NCBI GenBank assembly: GCA_023105745.1
Contig: JALGQZ010000009.1
Location: 32,850,409-32,914,408 of the forward strand
DNA length: 64,000 bases
Source: Austropuccinia psidii
Taxonomy: Eukaryota; Basidiomycota; Pucciniomycetes; Pucciniales; Sphaerophragmiaceae
Direction of reading: 5' to 3'
In this document: in pieces, positions 36,401 through 48,569 of the stretch
Position numbering within the stretch: the stretch's first letter is position 1
Layout of the letters: the number at the start of each line of letters is the position of its first letter
Position numbers and translations under genes: made by a program
The notes under the pieces: model-generated
Databases searched by the model: none
What the model was told of the DNA's origin: nothing
What the model saw: the letters and a program-made list of their open reading frames with translations, nothing else

Positions 36401-36896
36401 AAGATTTTAATTATATAAATCCTCTTGAATCCATGGATTGAAACACCTTCCTTGTCTAATTGCATGACACTTTCATTGCCTAAAATCTGTGTACCATTTC
36501 ATATGAAATTACCATGCAGCTACCAAGCTTTTCATAAAAAAGAATATAGGAGTATTATGGATAATAAATATGTAAAAAACCTCAAAAATGAAATAAAGTA
36601 GAAATCATAAAAAACTGCTGACATTTTTCCCTACTCACCAAAAAAAAGAGGTTTAATTTTCAAGAGTAGATAGATCCTAAACATGAAATGAAAACAAAAG
36701 CAATTTTAAAAGGTTTTTAAGCTTATATTTGATTAAGAATAATTACTAAATATTGAAAATTCATTTTGAAATAAATACAAACATTATTTCAAAACCCAAA
36801 CATAAACCAGGCCTTAGGGGTTATGCACAGTTTAAAAGTTAATTTTATCCTTATTGTGGCCTATTTGGGTATGTAAAATACACCTCAAGGATCACA

Positions 36897-39539
36897 CTTT
36901 GAAATTGAAAATACTCCATCTCATTATCAAACAATGATTAATATCATAATCCCCACAGAGTTATTTGAAGGATGGCTCATTATTTATATTGTTGATATAG
37001 CTATATTTTCAGACTTATGGTCTTTGTACCTTTAAAGACTTTCAAGAGTACTTGACAAGTATGCAGGATTGAATATGAAGGTTTCAATCAAGAAATTAAA
37101 TTTTGCTTTGAAGAACTCAAAGAATTGGGACATATTGTTTCTGGTTTAAGCTTGGGTATTGACAAAAATAAAGTAGCAGAAGCGTTATTTAAGCCAATAC
37201 ACCAGAATAAAAAAGAGATTATGTCTTTTCTTGGATTTTCTGGTTATTACAGGCAGCAATTGAAAGATTTTGAGACTTAAGTAAGTCACTCTATAAAATC
37301 TGTGATCAACAGAAATTATTTTAGATTACAAAATGAGGACTTCAAGCTTATGAGAAGATAAGGAAAGCTCTTACATAAGAACCTTTACTCCTTGTTCCAG
37401 ACTGCAATATACCTTTTAAGCTATACATTGATGAATGTGGATATGGATTAGGGGTAGCCCTACATCAAGTCCAAATTATTGATAACAAATGCACAGCAGA
37501 AGCCAGATATGGTGCAAGAAAAATGAAATGCTTAATTTTGGTATGGGCACTTGAGGAACTACACTATGACCTTTATGGAAGTTATTTTGAGGTGATAACT
37601 GACTGTAATGCAGTAAAATAACTTATGAAGAAGAAAAACACAACAGAAACAGTTTGATATGGCAAATAGCCATTCAAGAATATAGAGGAAACATTACTAT
37701 AGTTAATAAAGTGGGAAATATACATAGGAATGTGGATGGACTTAGCAGGTGGGCATTAGGCAATATCCCTGATAGCCCAGCTTATGTGTCCTTATAAAAA
37801 AAACCACAGATTCCAATTGAAGTTATTGACATAACTTATATTTGGGCTGAAACTTTGAAGAAATCAGATAATCATATAAACAGGACAAGGATTGCCATAT
37901 CTTGACATCCTTACTCAACAAAGACTCCAAAGACACTGATTTTTTTATCTCACTGGATTAAATATGGGAAACTGCCTATTGTGAAGGAATATTTTACCTT
38001 TTTGATGGCATAATATACCACAGAGCCAAGAATTCTTGTTTAATGAGATTATGCAGTAGATTGATTATTAATACCTTCATTCATAAATGTTATGATAGAA
38101 TCTATTCTGGACACCTATCACAGGACAGAACACTTGAAAAAGTCAAAAACTGTGCATGGTGATGATCTTGGAGGAAAGAAATGATTTAATATTTCCATAC
38201 TTGTGACAGATGCCAAAAAGAAAACAGAAGTACAGGAAAGGAATTGGGACTTATGATCCATATTCAAGAGCAAAAATCCCCTTGGGAAGTTTTTCACATT
38301 GATTGGTTGGCAGCACTGCCTCCAAGTGGTGAAAATAGCTATAATTTTTCTTTAGTCATTGTAGACAGATATATTAAAAATCTCATATTCTTACCATTTC
38401 ATTAAGATGAAACTGGTATGGATACAGCTCTTCTTGTATGGAATAGAGTTATTTTTCATACAGGATTATTTAGTAATATCATAAGTGACAGAGACCCTAA
38501 GCTCAAATATGCGCTTTGGACCAATCTTAATAGAATGTTTGGGACCAAGCTACCATTTTCCACAGCATACCACCCTCAAGCCTATGGGCTAGCAGATAGA
38601 ATGATTCAAACTTTAGAGGAAATGATAATGAGATTATATGCCTGTGGACTATGATTTGAAGAATCATATGGCTTTATAAATGACTTGTTCACTCTAATAC
38701 TTGCATTAGAACTGAAATATAAGACATCAGTCCATTCTTCTACAGGTCAGAATCCTGCCATGTTAGGAAAAGGATGGAATCCAAGACTCTCAGAAGAAAC
38801 ACTCAGGAAAGACTTAACTGAAATCCATTATAAAACTTCCAGATTCAAGATTATGCTTGATAAAGTGAAACATCATGCAAAACAAAGCATGAATATTTTT
38901 TTACTATGGAAAGCAGAAATGGGATAAAAGTAATAAAGTACCATACCTCAAAGTAGGGGACTTGGTTCTGGTTTCAACCTTGAATTTTCAATAATATCAA
39001 GGTTCCAAAGAAAATCAAAGATTCTTATGTAGGACCTTTTGTTATTTTTGCCTTATATAGAACCAATGTAGTTCAAGTGGAATTGAGTGGTGAATTGGAA
39101 AATAAACACCCCACCTTCCCAGTCAGATTGATAAAATCTTATCAACCAGCTGATAAACAATTGTTTCCTTCAAGGAACCAAGCTCCCTTGACTGTACCAC
39201 TAGTGAAACAGAATGAATACAAAAAATATAAAAGAAGTTATCAAGGACATGAGATTTAGGGGTAAAAATCAAAGATAATATCTTGTCAGATATAGAAATC
39301 CAGTACATAAAGATGAATGTCTGGCAGAATCAGAAATACCTGAATCAGATAAGCTCTTAAGAAGCTTTAGACATGAAAGAAGGCCACAAGCCTTAATATT
39401 TCTAGAAATGTGCTTTAAATCACTTGATCTGAGTAATGTAAAGAAGTTGGACAGTGTACATTAACCTCCTTTGGGGCCTTTTTCTGCTTGATACCATTAA
39501 CACAATTGTAGTACAATTATATTTTTTGGTGGGAGGGAA
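36897..39539 (+). pseudogene. pol: Element D pol remnant (family A): RT end, RNase H, integrase
   Basis: Begins inside RT (SHYQTMIN about 36930; IIYIVDI at about 36985, where YIDD has become YIVD), followed by an LGH-type thumb motif, RNase H (about 37420-37760; LYIDECGYGLGVALHQ, DGLSRW) and integrase: a zinc region about 38090-38220, IDWLAALPPSG about 38300, HTGLFSNIISDRDPK about 38457-38500, FSTAYHPQAYG about 38557. A C-terminal domain with an intact-looking piece is at 39077-39259. It resembles the pol of element B but differs clearly in sequence, and has more than ten stops. Upstream parts (gag, protease, RT fingers) are missing. It ends in a TTTTTTGGTGGGAGGGA polypurine tract. Confidence 0.85.
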
Positions 39540-41441
39540 TGTGAGCCTTGAGGTATATTTTACATACCCAAAGAGGCCACAGATATGTTTAAAAATGAAT
39601 TTTGAACTATGAATAACCTATAAGTCATGCATATATTCAAAATTCATCACTTTTATTCCAGAAAAGATGGATAACTTTTTTGTTAGTAAGTAAATCCATG
39701 GATTTAAGACCACATTTGAACTCTACACAAAAGCTCATCTAGGTTAACTCCATAGAGTGAATAAGCTTAAACTAACTCTAAGAGGTGGTAATATGTAAAA
39801 TAATTCAATACCACATCAAAGAATTTCGAAAAAAACATTTTCCTCAATTTCAGGCCAAAATAATGGGAATGTGAGAAATCCCATGTTACATATACCCTAA
39901 GAATAGTGTTATTCAAGTTTGTTGCACTTAATATTATGGTATTCCTATTACACTTTTGGTACACCCATAGTGGATATCAGTCTTGAAGCCTGAATTTCTC
40001 CTTTTGACGTGAAAATAGCCAAGGGGAACAAAAGACATCAAAGAGAGCCAGGGTACCCAACTTCTGAGTCCTTGGAGGCATGGACAGCTCTGAATCTTGG
40101 ATCAATGGCTGATCTTGGCCCAATTAGTATACTAAAACCTTTTGGAAACTTTGTTACCAAGTTAAAATCTCATTGAATCATAAGAAAATGGCAGATAAGC
40201 TGCTATTTTGACGTTCCAAGGAGGTAAAGAGCAGCTTATACTCCCGTAACCATGTCAATTCTTAATTATTTTCCATGTATAAGCCCTAAAACAGTAATTG
40301 AAACCCCTTTTGCACTAGTATCCATTGATTTAACTCATAGCAACAAGCAATATAGTATTATTTGCAATTCTATGTAGGAAGGAGGTAAAAACTTCACAAA
40401 TTCCTTGAAAATAAAATTCTACATTAATATTTCTGAAGCTTCATGGACCAATTGAAAACAGTATAGTCCATATAAAAGCCAGAAAAACTCTACCTTTATA
40501 AGTAAAATCAAAAGTTTTACTTACAGTCCATTTTTGATAATTTTACATGAAATACTGAATCTTCAAAAATTCACAGAAAATACAACCTGTGATTAAGCTT
40601 TCAATAACATTGATAGCTTTCAGAAATTAATGCTTATTTTGAAATAAAAGAAGATTAACAGTTTTCACTCCTTTTATTCTTAACCACATTTGGGTTGGTA
40701 GTCACATAAAAGCATCAATTAAGTAATTATGATAATCTTACATGACAACAGATGATGCAATCATTAATGCAAAAAAGGATTACTGTTTCCTCACCAGCTC
40801 ATTTTTCAGTTTGCTCCATGGAATGTCTCTTTGAGCTGTCTCTGACTTAAAAGAGGCCTCCTCTTGCTGTTTTTCCAGATCATCACATTATTCAATTATA
40901 ACATTATTACCAACAAGTAAGTATTAGTTAATCTTTTCTTAAGTGTTTTATTCTTTCAGAATCAATCAGAAAGACGTGAAATCATATAAATAAACTATAT
41001 ATTGTTGTAATACTGTTATAAATCAACTTTGATCCTTTAAATCCACAATTATCTGTCAAATTTCTCTACTATTATCTTTTAATAAGCTCTTTGGAGTATT
41101 AGTGAATGTTTTGTCTTAATTCTTAAATATTTTCTCTAGTAATTGTTTTCTTCAGGAATTACATTTATAATTTCTCTTGCAAAAGATACTTATATATTAA
41201 AATAATTTCATTCTTTTAATAAAGAAGTTTTATTATTGAATACTTATTTTAATTGATTCTTGTAGACAATTACTGCCTACTGTTATAATCACTAGTAGTG
41301 TATAGCAAGTAAAAGAAAAAGTTAATTAATTAATTAGTAAATTGTGGTTATAATAATAATAATTATTATATTTCATAAGAAAAGTCTTAGTAATATTGAT
41401 TAATAGTGATATTATCAAAAGTTTCATAAACACATCTTACA
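39540..41441 (+). repeat. Family-A 3' LTR of element D
   Basis: 1902 bases, TGTGAGCCTTGAGG...CATCTTACA, following a polypurine tract and pol remnant, so it is a 3' LTR. It matches the solo LTR at 58903-60815 throughout. It contains TTTTGACGT words (40002, 40206), a TTAAAAGAGG TATA-like box (about 40847-40856) and a GTAAGT splice donor (40917). Confidence 0.92.
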
Positions 41442-44156
41442 GCTAGGGTGCAATCACATCATATGATACTAAACTCATGGATTCAAAAATTACATTTAAC
41501 CAAAAATATTAAGTTTTATTCAAGGTTTAAAGAAGGCTCTGAACCATTTTAAAGAAGGAGTGTTCAGATTTTGGGAGATTATCTGGATGTTTTTCAGATT
41601 CCAAATTTTGTTACTTAAAAATTCTTCCATTTTTCTGGCCTTAAAAAGATACAAACCTATATATTTCATAATATATTACATGATTTAACAACCAAATCAT
41701 CATGTATGATCATTAATAAATATAAAAATAACCTGCATTCAAAAGCTCTTCAAGCCATTCTGAAATTTTAAGCTCTTGGTTACTGATCACTTTAATAAAA
41801 ACTGGAAGGAACAAATCAGAATTGTTTTTTTGGTAAGGTAAATTTTCCTATCTATTTTTGTGAATACTATTCTTATTATCAAGACTTCTTTTCCAAGATT
41901 CTTGAGTAATATTATAATGATAATTCTAAATATTCCCAGACTTTTCAATGGATTATGGAAAAATTCCTTTGTCATTATCTGAGGTTTATTCTTCAGTATC
42001 AGGTTCAATAATTATATCAGTCATATCTCCCCCCATTGTATCATGTTGAACTTCTCACTTGCTTGAAATTCTTGAATATTTTGAGGAGAGGTGGGGGGGT
42101 ATTTCATCCTTTATTATTTGATTGAGTTCCAGAGGTGTTTTGGTTTGTTGACCTACATTATCATTATGGCCAACCTCAACATTAATAACATCATCACCTT
42201 GACCAAGTGAATCTTTAGTAGCTTCAAAGGTAAAGTGTTTTTTGTTGTATTTTGGTGCCATTTATATTTGGTCTGTTTCCTAAATCTTTTGATAGAGCTG
42301 AAATTACAACTAGAGGTTCTTCAGGTAGCAATTCTCCCACCTCCACACCTATCCATATCTTTGACTTAGCTGTTATTTCCAATTTGGTATGCAATTACTC
42401 ATGGACTTACAAATCAAATCTATCTTTAGGAGGCTCTATACTTCACCAAGCTTGTGACATACATGATTGGATATTTTGTTATAATTTTGGATTTCTTCAA
42501 GCTTTGAGATTTTTTGTCTTATGTTTTACAAAAAAACATTTATTTGATAGAATTTCAACCTTGCCACTGAAAATTACCTCATCTTTTCCAACATCTTCTG
42601 TTGGTGCCCAAGTTGAAACAGTATTTACCTTCTCATAATTTTCAAATTTGGTTTTTGAGATCTTGGAGGGGCTAATCCTTGATAAAGTCTATAAGATAAT
42701 TAGATATTAAAAATCTTTAAATTTGAATTATGATCAGATTTCGGAAGAACTTGTGGATCTTGATGATTTTCAGGTGCCAGAATTTCTACTTCAATTCTTA
42801 ATTCATTACTCCTTTCCATATCAGAAAATTCATGTCCACTCTATGGGGCCAAATTTTGTATTTGATTGAATTGTGTTGAAAATATTGTGGTACTTTTCAC
42901 TGGTTGAGGCATACAGTAGTAAGTTTATTGAGTATATATATGGTGACAAATTGATTTCTAACTTGAGTGAAAATTTTAGAATAAAAAGATGAGAATTTCA
43001 CAAAAATGGTGAGATCTCTGATGGTGGTATAAATAAATTAAAATAAAGATATTATTGATTTATTATTTTTTAGGTAATATAAATATTGGAGACATTCAGA
43101 AAGTTTGAAGGGAAAAAAAATTAAATATCAATTTGAATGAGTTCAATTCTTAGTCAATTTTCTGGAAAAATAATTTTAGAACTACAGGCTCACCAAAATT
43201 GACCCACTAATTCACAGTGTTGGAAACTTCCATGAATATTTATTGAACTTGTAATTAATATGAAAAATTTGATTTTTCAATAAATTCAAGGAGGTAATGT
43301 GTTGCAAATTATTTCACATCATTCAAATTCAATTACTTCCTTATGAAAATTTAAATAAAATTGACTAGTGAGAAACTTACTAAAGTCAATTTTTTACTTT
43401 TAAACCCCCATGAGGTAAGGATTAAGAAAAGTGTTCCATTTGAATGATATGAAGTAAAAATTTTTTACTGGTGAAACAAAGGAATAAATTCTCTCTTTAA
43501 ATATTCTGCTCATTAGGCTTTAATTTGTGAATATAATGGTGTAAGCCCTAACCATCACATGGTGAATATCCCCATTCAAAATCCCCACCAATTGAACCCC
43601 TGTAAAATGTTGGGGTAGAAGGCCAATTGGCATATTTTTGAGATTGGGTCCATAATTTATGCCAACATGCCACTTTAACCTATGTCTCTAAGCACTTGAT
43701 ATGATTAAATCTCACATATATCCCCCTTTATAACCATGGCATGTAATGGAACCTCATTGATGGAGAAGACTGGTCATTGGGAATTAGGAATGAGATGAAA
43801 CAGGAGGTCCCTTAAATTAAATACTTGTGTGGGAAACTTCTAGCACTGTAAAATTGGATTAAAAAGCTGAATATCAATGATGTGATTACTTTGGGGTCAG
43901 GAGTGATCCATATTTCTAAGGAGCAATTTATGAGCCATCATAATTGGTGGCTCATCACTTGCTTCATGCATATTTTTATGACCAAAAGGAATGATTTGTA
44001 AGAAATGTTTTTCATAAGGGTGAGCATAAGATATTAGTGGATACACACAATGCTATTGTGGCACCAAATCCCTGTAAGACTGCATGAAAAATCTTTGAAG
44101 GCCCAGTAATTTACAGAAATAATTGGAAAACACATGTGCACCAATGTTTGTGTTAG
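41442..44156. other. AT-rich unassigned DNA, no supported gene
   Basis: Short frames occur at 42055-42261 (minus) and 42252-42638 (plus), overlapping at their starts, without recognisable domains. The stretch 43500-44100 is somewhat less AT-rich. No TIR, LTR pair or exon structure was found. It is probably old transposon decay. Confidence 0.4.
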
Positions 44157-44400
44157 TGTAATCATGGTAAATTGTGGAGATGATCAGCCAGGGGTGTGTG
44201 AGCATAGTATATTGTAAAGATGATCAGCCAGTGGAGTGGAAGGCAATTCATGCATGAGTGTAAGTATGGTAAGTGGCTGAGATGATGATCCAGGTGTGGG
44301 TAAGCCAATTTTTCCATTACTGTAAGCATGGTAAATTGTGGAGATGATCAGCCAGTGGTGCATAATCTAATTTTTTTCTGAGCATGAGCATGGCAAATTT
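44157..44400. repeat. Degenerate tandem repeat, about 62-bp unit
   Basis: The word TGTAAGCATGGTAAATTG followed by GGAGATGATCAGCCAGTGG recurs with unit starts near 44157, 44197, 44259, 44321 and a partial one at 44383, a spacing of 40, 62, 62 and 62 bases. Copies differ by several substitutions. Unit and spacer together repeat, so it is a minisatellite and not a CRISPR-like array. Confidence 0.8.
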
Positions 44401-46480
44401 CTGGCTTAAACCATAAGGTGTAAGTACGCAAAGATTGTGAATGCTGTTAGGATAAGGGCTATTCCTTTCAGTGACATATTTGATTATTGAAATTTTATTG
44501 ACACATATGTGAGGAAAGCCACAAAATACACTGGAAATAGTGTGACACCTACTTGACCTCAAACAGATTTTATACTGAAAGTGGTGTGATATGAAGTTAA
44601 TTTCCTGAAATGGACACAAAACTTTCCCTGGTACTTTAGTAAACGCCTTTTTTGATAAAATTAAATTTACAAATAAAAAAAATGGTAATTATCTGAAGAA
44701 CTTAAATATAAGTATTCCTATTTATTTGAAAAAATAATAATTTGAAAAATTTAATGTTTGGCTTCTTATTTCATGTTTGATGAATGATGGGGCTTTTTAA
44801 GATTTGAAAAAAAAAAGAAAATAAATTTAACCAAATTAATTTTTGTTTAAAATGTTTTTATTTTTATTTTATTTTTTTCAAAATCTAAATTCAATTTATA
44901 ATAAAAAAATTATTTAATAATGAATAAATTTTTTTTTTCATAGGTTAAAAGTAATAAAGCCAAAAAAAAAAAAAGTATGTCAGAATTAATTTTTTTCCCT
45001 TTTTTTTATTTTCATTTTACCACAAATCTTTCAATTTCAAAATTATCAAAATATTTATTACTGAAATAAAATCTTAGCAAATTTTGAATTTTGCCAAAAA
45101 AATAATAATGTATTTACTATTATGATGAATTTGGCACTATTCACTCATTAAATAAATCAGGATTTCACTATGACTATCATATCCCTTCAATATAATGTTC
45201 ATAGGTTAAGAATATTTACATGAAAAAGAAGCGTAAAATTCTTAGAAAATCTTTAGAAATTGGAACAAATGTGTTGACTTATTAAGAGATATTATACTAG
45301 TAATTATTTTGGAAAATTGACTGATGGTAGAAATCTGAAAAAAGGGATTAATGAAGCATTCTTTTTGTAAAATCAAATGAAAATTCTTTCTTGCAGTTGA
45401 AAATTGAACAATTCATGAATAAAAGATATTCATTGAGCTTTTATATGATCTGTGCTACCCACAATATATTAATGATCTAGCACTAATTTGAAAAAATAAA
45501 ATTAAAAATCTTTATACAGAATATAAATTTTTATTATCATTAAGTACTTTCAGGTTGAGATGACCATAAGAGAGTTAAAATTCCTTTTAATAACTTTCAA
45601 ATCACTTTCAAGAGGAATCATGACAATTCTTTTTATAGAAATCTATAAGGAATTAAATTTCCCAATTTCAATATTTTTCATAAGTATTTTTTTGTGTAAA
45701 ATATGCTTCTTGTGATAATTTACAAATTTTACCTCATAGTCTTATTCTGGATCTTTCAATTTATTATGAAATCTTGACAGTATCAAATATTAAATAAATT
45801 ATTCCCTATCAAAAGCACAATAGTTATATTTCAAGGATTGCAATCTCAACATTGAATAAGAATTCCTCACCTAGAAAACTAAGAGAGAATAAACTATAAG
45901 CAAGATCATACAAAAGGATACCATAATGAAAATCTTTATGGAACTTGGTGAATTAATTTAAAAGATGATTGAAAAACCAGATAGTTTTACTCCTCATCCA
46001 ATAGTCTATTACAATCCTCATTCATCTTCTAGAGAAAACTTATGAGTCTGAAAACATTGTTAAATTAAAATATTGTTTAATAATGAGCTCATTGATAGTA
46101 TGAGCCTTCTAGAAAATGAAATTCAGAGATTTCTTTTTTAATTTATAAGAATTCTTATAATAAATATCAATTTTTACAAAATAATATTCAATTTTTTTTT
46201 CTATAATTTCTTAAAATAAAAATTTAATACACTTTTTTTATTCATACAAATTGTAGATAATTAATTCAGTTCAAGTTTGGTTTTTATTTTTACTGTTGTA
46301 TTTTATTTAAATATTTTTTTTGTACATGATTTGAAATGAATATTTGTGCTAATTTTTCATTTTTCATCATTCCATGAACTTTCCAATCTCATGGTCTCCT
46401 CAATTTCATAAAAATGCACCACTTATATGATATCTCAAAGGTTCAGAAAATCGATTGAGTTAAGATTTAGTTTACAAAAA
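44401..46480. other. AT-rich unassigned DNA, no gene
   Basis: Long A- and T-rich runs, and no frame longer than about 100 codons with protein character. Nothing was recognised on either strand. Confidence 0.5.
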
Positions 46481-47040
46481 AACTGACTTTGCATTGGTTC
46501 TCTGTATTTCAATGAGATTAAAATTCATTTTTACTTACTTTCTAGGTCCCGAATTACTAGTTTAACAAAATCTTGTAAGGATGATTTTTTGAAGTTAAAC
46601 AAATCTTCCTTTCTGTTTGGTTTTATGAAATAAAATATTCTTAAGTCCATAGAGCATTAAAAGGAATCATCATAGAGGGTGATATTAATTGAAATCTTCC
46701 TGTACCTGTTTATTCAAGTGATATCTAGTGGCCTAATAGGGGCTCGAGAACCCCCTTTCTCAATGCATAACCAATACCCATTTTGAGGCGTGTGAAATTC
46801 CCTGTCCAATGAATTTGTTAAGAATTTTGAATAAGGTATAATTCTCTCCCATCCAATAAATATTCAAGTAATTTTTATGTTAAAATTGAAAGAAAGAATC
46901 ACATTTTGTTCAATCCCCCAATTACAGCTGTACTATTGGCTTTTTTGATTGACCAGAACCTTTTCTAATATAAATGTTCCACCAATTGCACCAATGCAGA
47001 GACAAAATGTGGCACATTTAAAATGATTCATGATTTTCTT
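46480..47040 (-). pseudogene. Harbinger-3 transposase relic
   Basis: The minus strand carries TFCLCIGAIGGTFI (about 47025-46980), the counterpart of CIGAIDGTH with the catalytic Asp changed to Gly. Then come IEQNVILSFNFNIKIT (counterpart of the ...QNVLA.(V/C)(D/N)F...FTYV strand), GWERIIPYSKFL..SLDREFHTPQNGYWL, and a C-terminal LFNFKKSSLQDFVKLVI that fits the helix preceding the family's ER.FG motif. Many stops. The order matches Harbinger-type transposases and is similar to Harbinger-1 (both share TCCCATCCAA...ATTTT.AT). Confidence 0.6.
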
Positions 47041-47661
47041 GGGGTTTGTTCAACTTATTGATTGCCTTACAAAGGCTGAGTAAAGATTATAAAATAAATT
47101 CTTTTTATTATAAAAATAATTGTGAATGGTCTCTTGACCTTATTGAAAGTGTTCACCAGGTCACTATGTTAATAGTGAATTAGTGATAAATGTAAAGGAA
47201 ATTCATAAAATTCTGCATATCATAATTTTTTTTATGATCTTTAATCAAGCTTGCTTTAACAATTTAATGTATAGGTTTTAAAAACACATCTTTCAATAAT
47301 GTGAAGAACTTCAATAATTGTAAAAAAAGTTTCCTAAATATAAGATGTAAAAATTATCACTTAAAAGTTAAAACCGCACTCAACCCGTGTAATGGCAAAC
47401 CATTAATTAAAAGTTTCCAGAAGTTTCTTGATGATTCAAATGCTAAATTTTGGCTAATTACTCGTGCTATAAAGAAAAATTTTATGAGAATTTATTTAAA
47501 AATGCTTTGTCAATGTTGTTTTGTTTTTTTTTGAAAGAATTGTTATCTCATTTTATTTTGAAAATATCATGTTACAGAAAGAAGCCAAAAACATAGCTCT
47601 TGAATTTACAAAATTCAATTAAAAAAAAGGATGATAGGTTAACCCTATTGTCTGAACTCAG

Positions 47662-48391
47662 ATGGGGACGCGGAGAGTGACAATCAATCTGAACCGCCCT
47701 GCTCTCTGTAAAAAGACACGCTCATGTTGCATATAATTTGGCTAAACGTTTTTGCAAAGAAAAAAAAAGTGGGCTATATGACTTTTTTAATTCCTCAAAG
47801 TTAAGGGGGGTTTTAAAGATCACATGAAAAGAAAGATTTATTAAAAAAGATATTATATTGTTTGATAATTTTCTTAGGGATACAAACCATAGCTCAAAAT
47901 CTTTTACAAAATGCACAGAAGTTTGAGTCGTCAAAACATCCTAAAAGAAAAACAGTAATTCAAGAAAAAAAATATGCACATAAAATGGAAGTTTTTTTTG
48001 CGTTGTTTTTGACGACAAAATTAAGTTTACTCAGTTCCTTTTTTAATAAGCTGCAATACGTATTTGATCATTGAAGAGGGATTAAAGAAGATTGAAGCTG
48101 GTCGTTGTGAAAAACGATGTTGGGTAGGAAAAAACTCAGCCGTTGTCAAGGACAATTACAAGACCAACAAGACGAGTTCATGGCGACAGATTGGAGGTTG
48201 AGTATTTTTATCATACCAATAGCCTCCGAAAAGATGATACCCTGTCAGAGCTTCATGCAACAGCCGTGGCTTCGCCTTCAGGGCTCTTGGGCACCTTACT
48301 AAAGCGTTTTGAAGCACGTTCTTTTCCACGGGAAACGGTGTTTCCAACGGAATCCTTAAGCCCAACGGAAGAAAATAACGAAAGCACTTAA
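47662..48391 (+). CDS. Host gene X, predicted 3-exon gene of unknown function
   Basis: Model: exons 47662-47707, 47878-48059 and 48128-48391, 163 codons plus a stop. Introns are GTAAAA...TTCTTAG (170 bases) and GTATTTG...GGGTAG (68 bases), and both joins keep frame. The product starts MGTRRVTINLNRPAL, has a basic amphipathic stretch (IAQNLLQNAQKF, KHPKRKTV) and ends in a polar region with RTITRPTRRVHGDRLEVEYF, GLLGTLLKRFEARSFPRETVFPTESL and an acidic tail. I do not recognise the family. A hydrophobic AT-rich segment near 47991-48050 could instead be part of a longer second intron (47991-48127), giving 140 aa, also in frame. It is tail to tail with gene Y, with a 178-base gap. CpG and GC contents match gene Y, not the repeats. 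The start exon is the least certain part. Confidence 0.5.
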
Positions 48392-48569
48392 GTTGGCTTG
48401 ATGGAAGGATAACTCATTTTTATGACTTACAATCTTCCGACTGGTGTTTGATTTGAGATTATCCCCAACGTGATGAACCAAAGTAAACGTACGTCTGCAA
48501 AATAGCAAAAGTGGGACATAAGGGTCAGACTTTCGTCGTAATGAATGAAGATATACAGGTTTCAGAAAC

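Larger units (their letters stand above)
32659..36813 (-). mobile_element. Harbinger-2 DNA transposon
   Basis: 4.16 kb with about 36-base terminal inverted repeats beginning GGCCCAGTTTATG (left) and GGCCTGGTTTATG (right, read inward), both continuing TTTGG.TTTTGAAATAAT. The flank is a 3-base TTA duplication (32656-32658, 36814-36816), the usual target of PIF/Harbinger elements. Family-A LTR sequence joins cleanly across it. It carries a transposase on the minus strand and a Myb/SANT-like gene on the plus strand, the standard two-gene content of the superfamily. Confidence 0.93.
31215..36896 (-). repeat. Truncated family-A LTR, interrupted by Harbinger-2
   Basis: The minus strand starts TGTGATCCTTGAGGTGTATTTTACATACCC at 36896 and follows the family-A LTR past the Harbinger-2 insertion to about 31215, where the last roughly 400 bases (U5) are missing. 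It has the promoter-proximal block TACTTACTTGTTGGTA, the complement of the A splice-donor region, near 31377. Its right end cuts the RT region of element D, but the D sequence that should lie on the left is absent, so a deletion followed the insertion. Confidence 0.8.

Noticed and set aside
42055..42638. Divergent gene pair at 42.0-42.6 kb
   Set aside because: The two frames overlap at their starts, lack recognisable domains, and no splice structure supports either.
44157..44400. CRISPR-like array
   Set aside because: Repeat and spacer parts vary together, copies are imperfect, and the setting is a eukaryotic repeat landscape.
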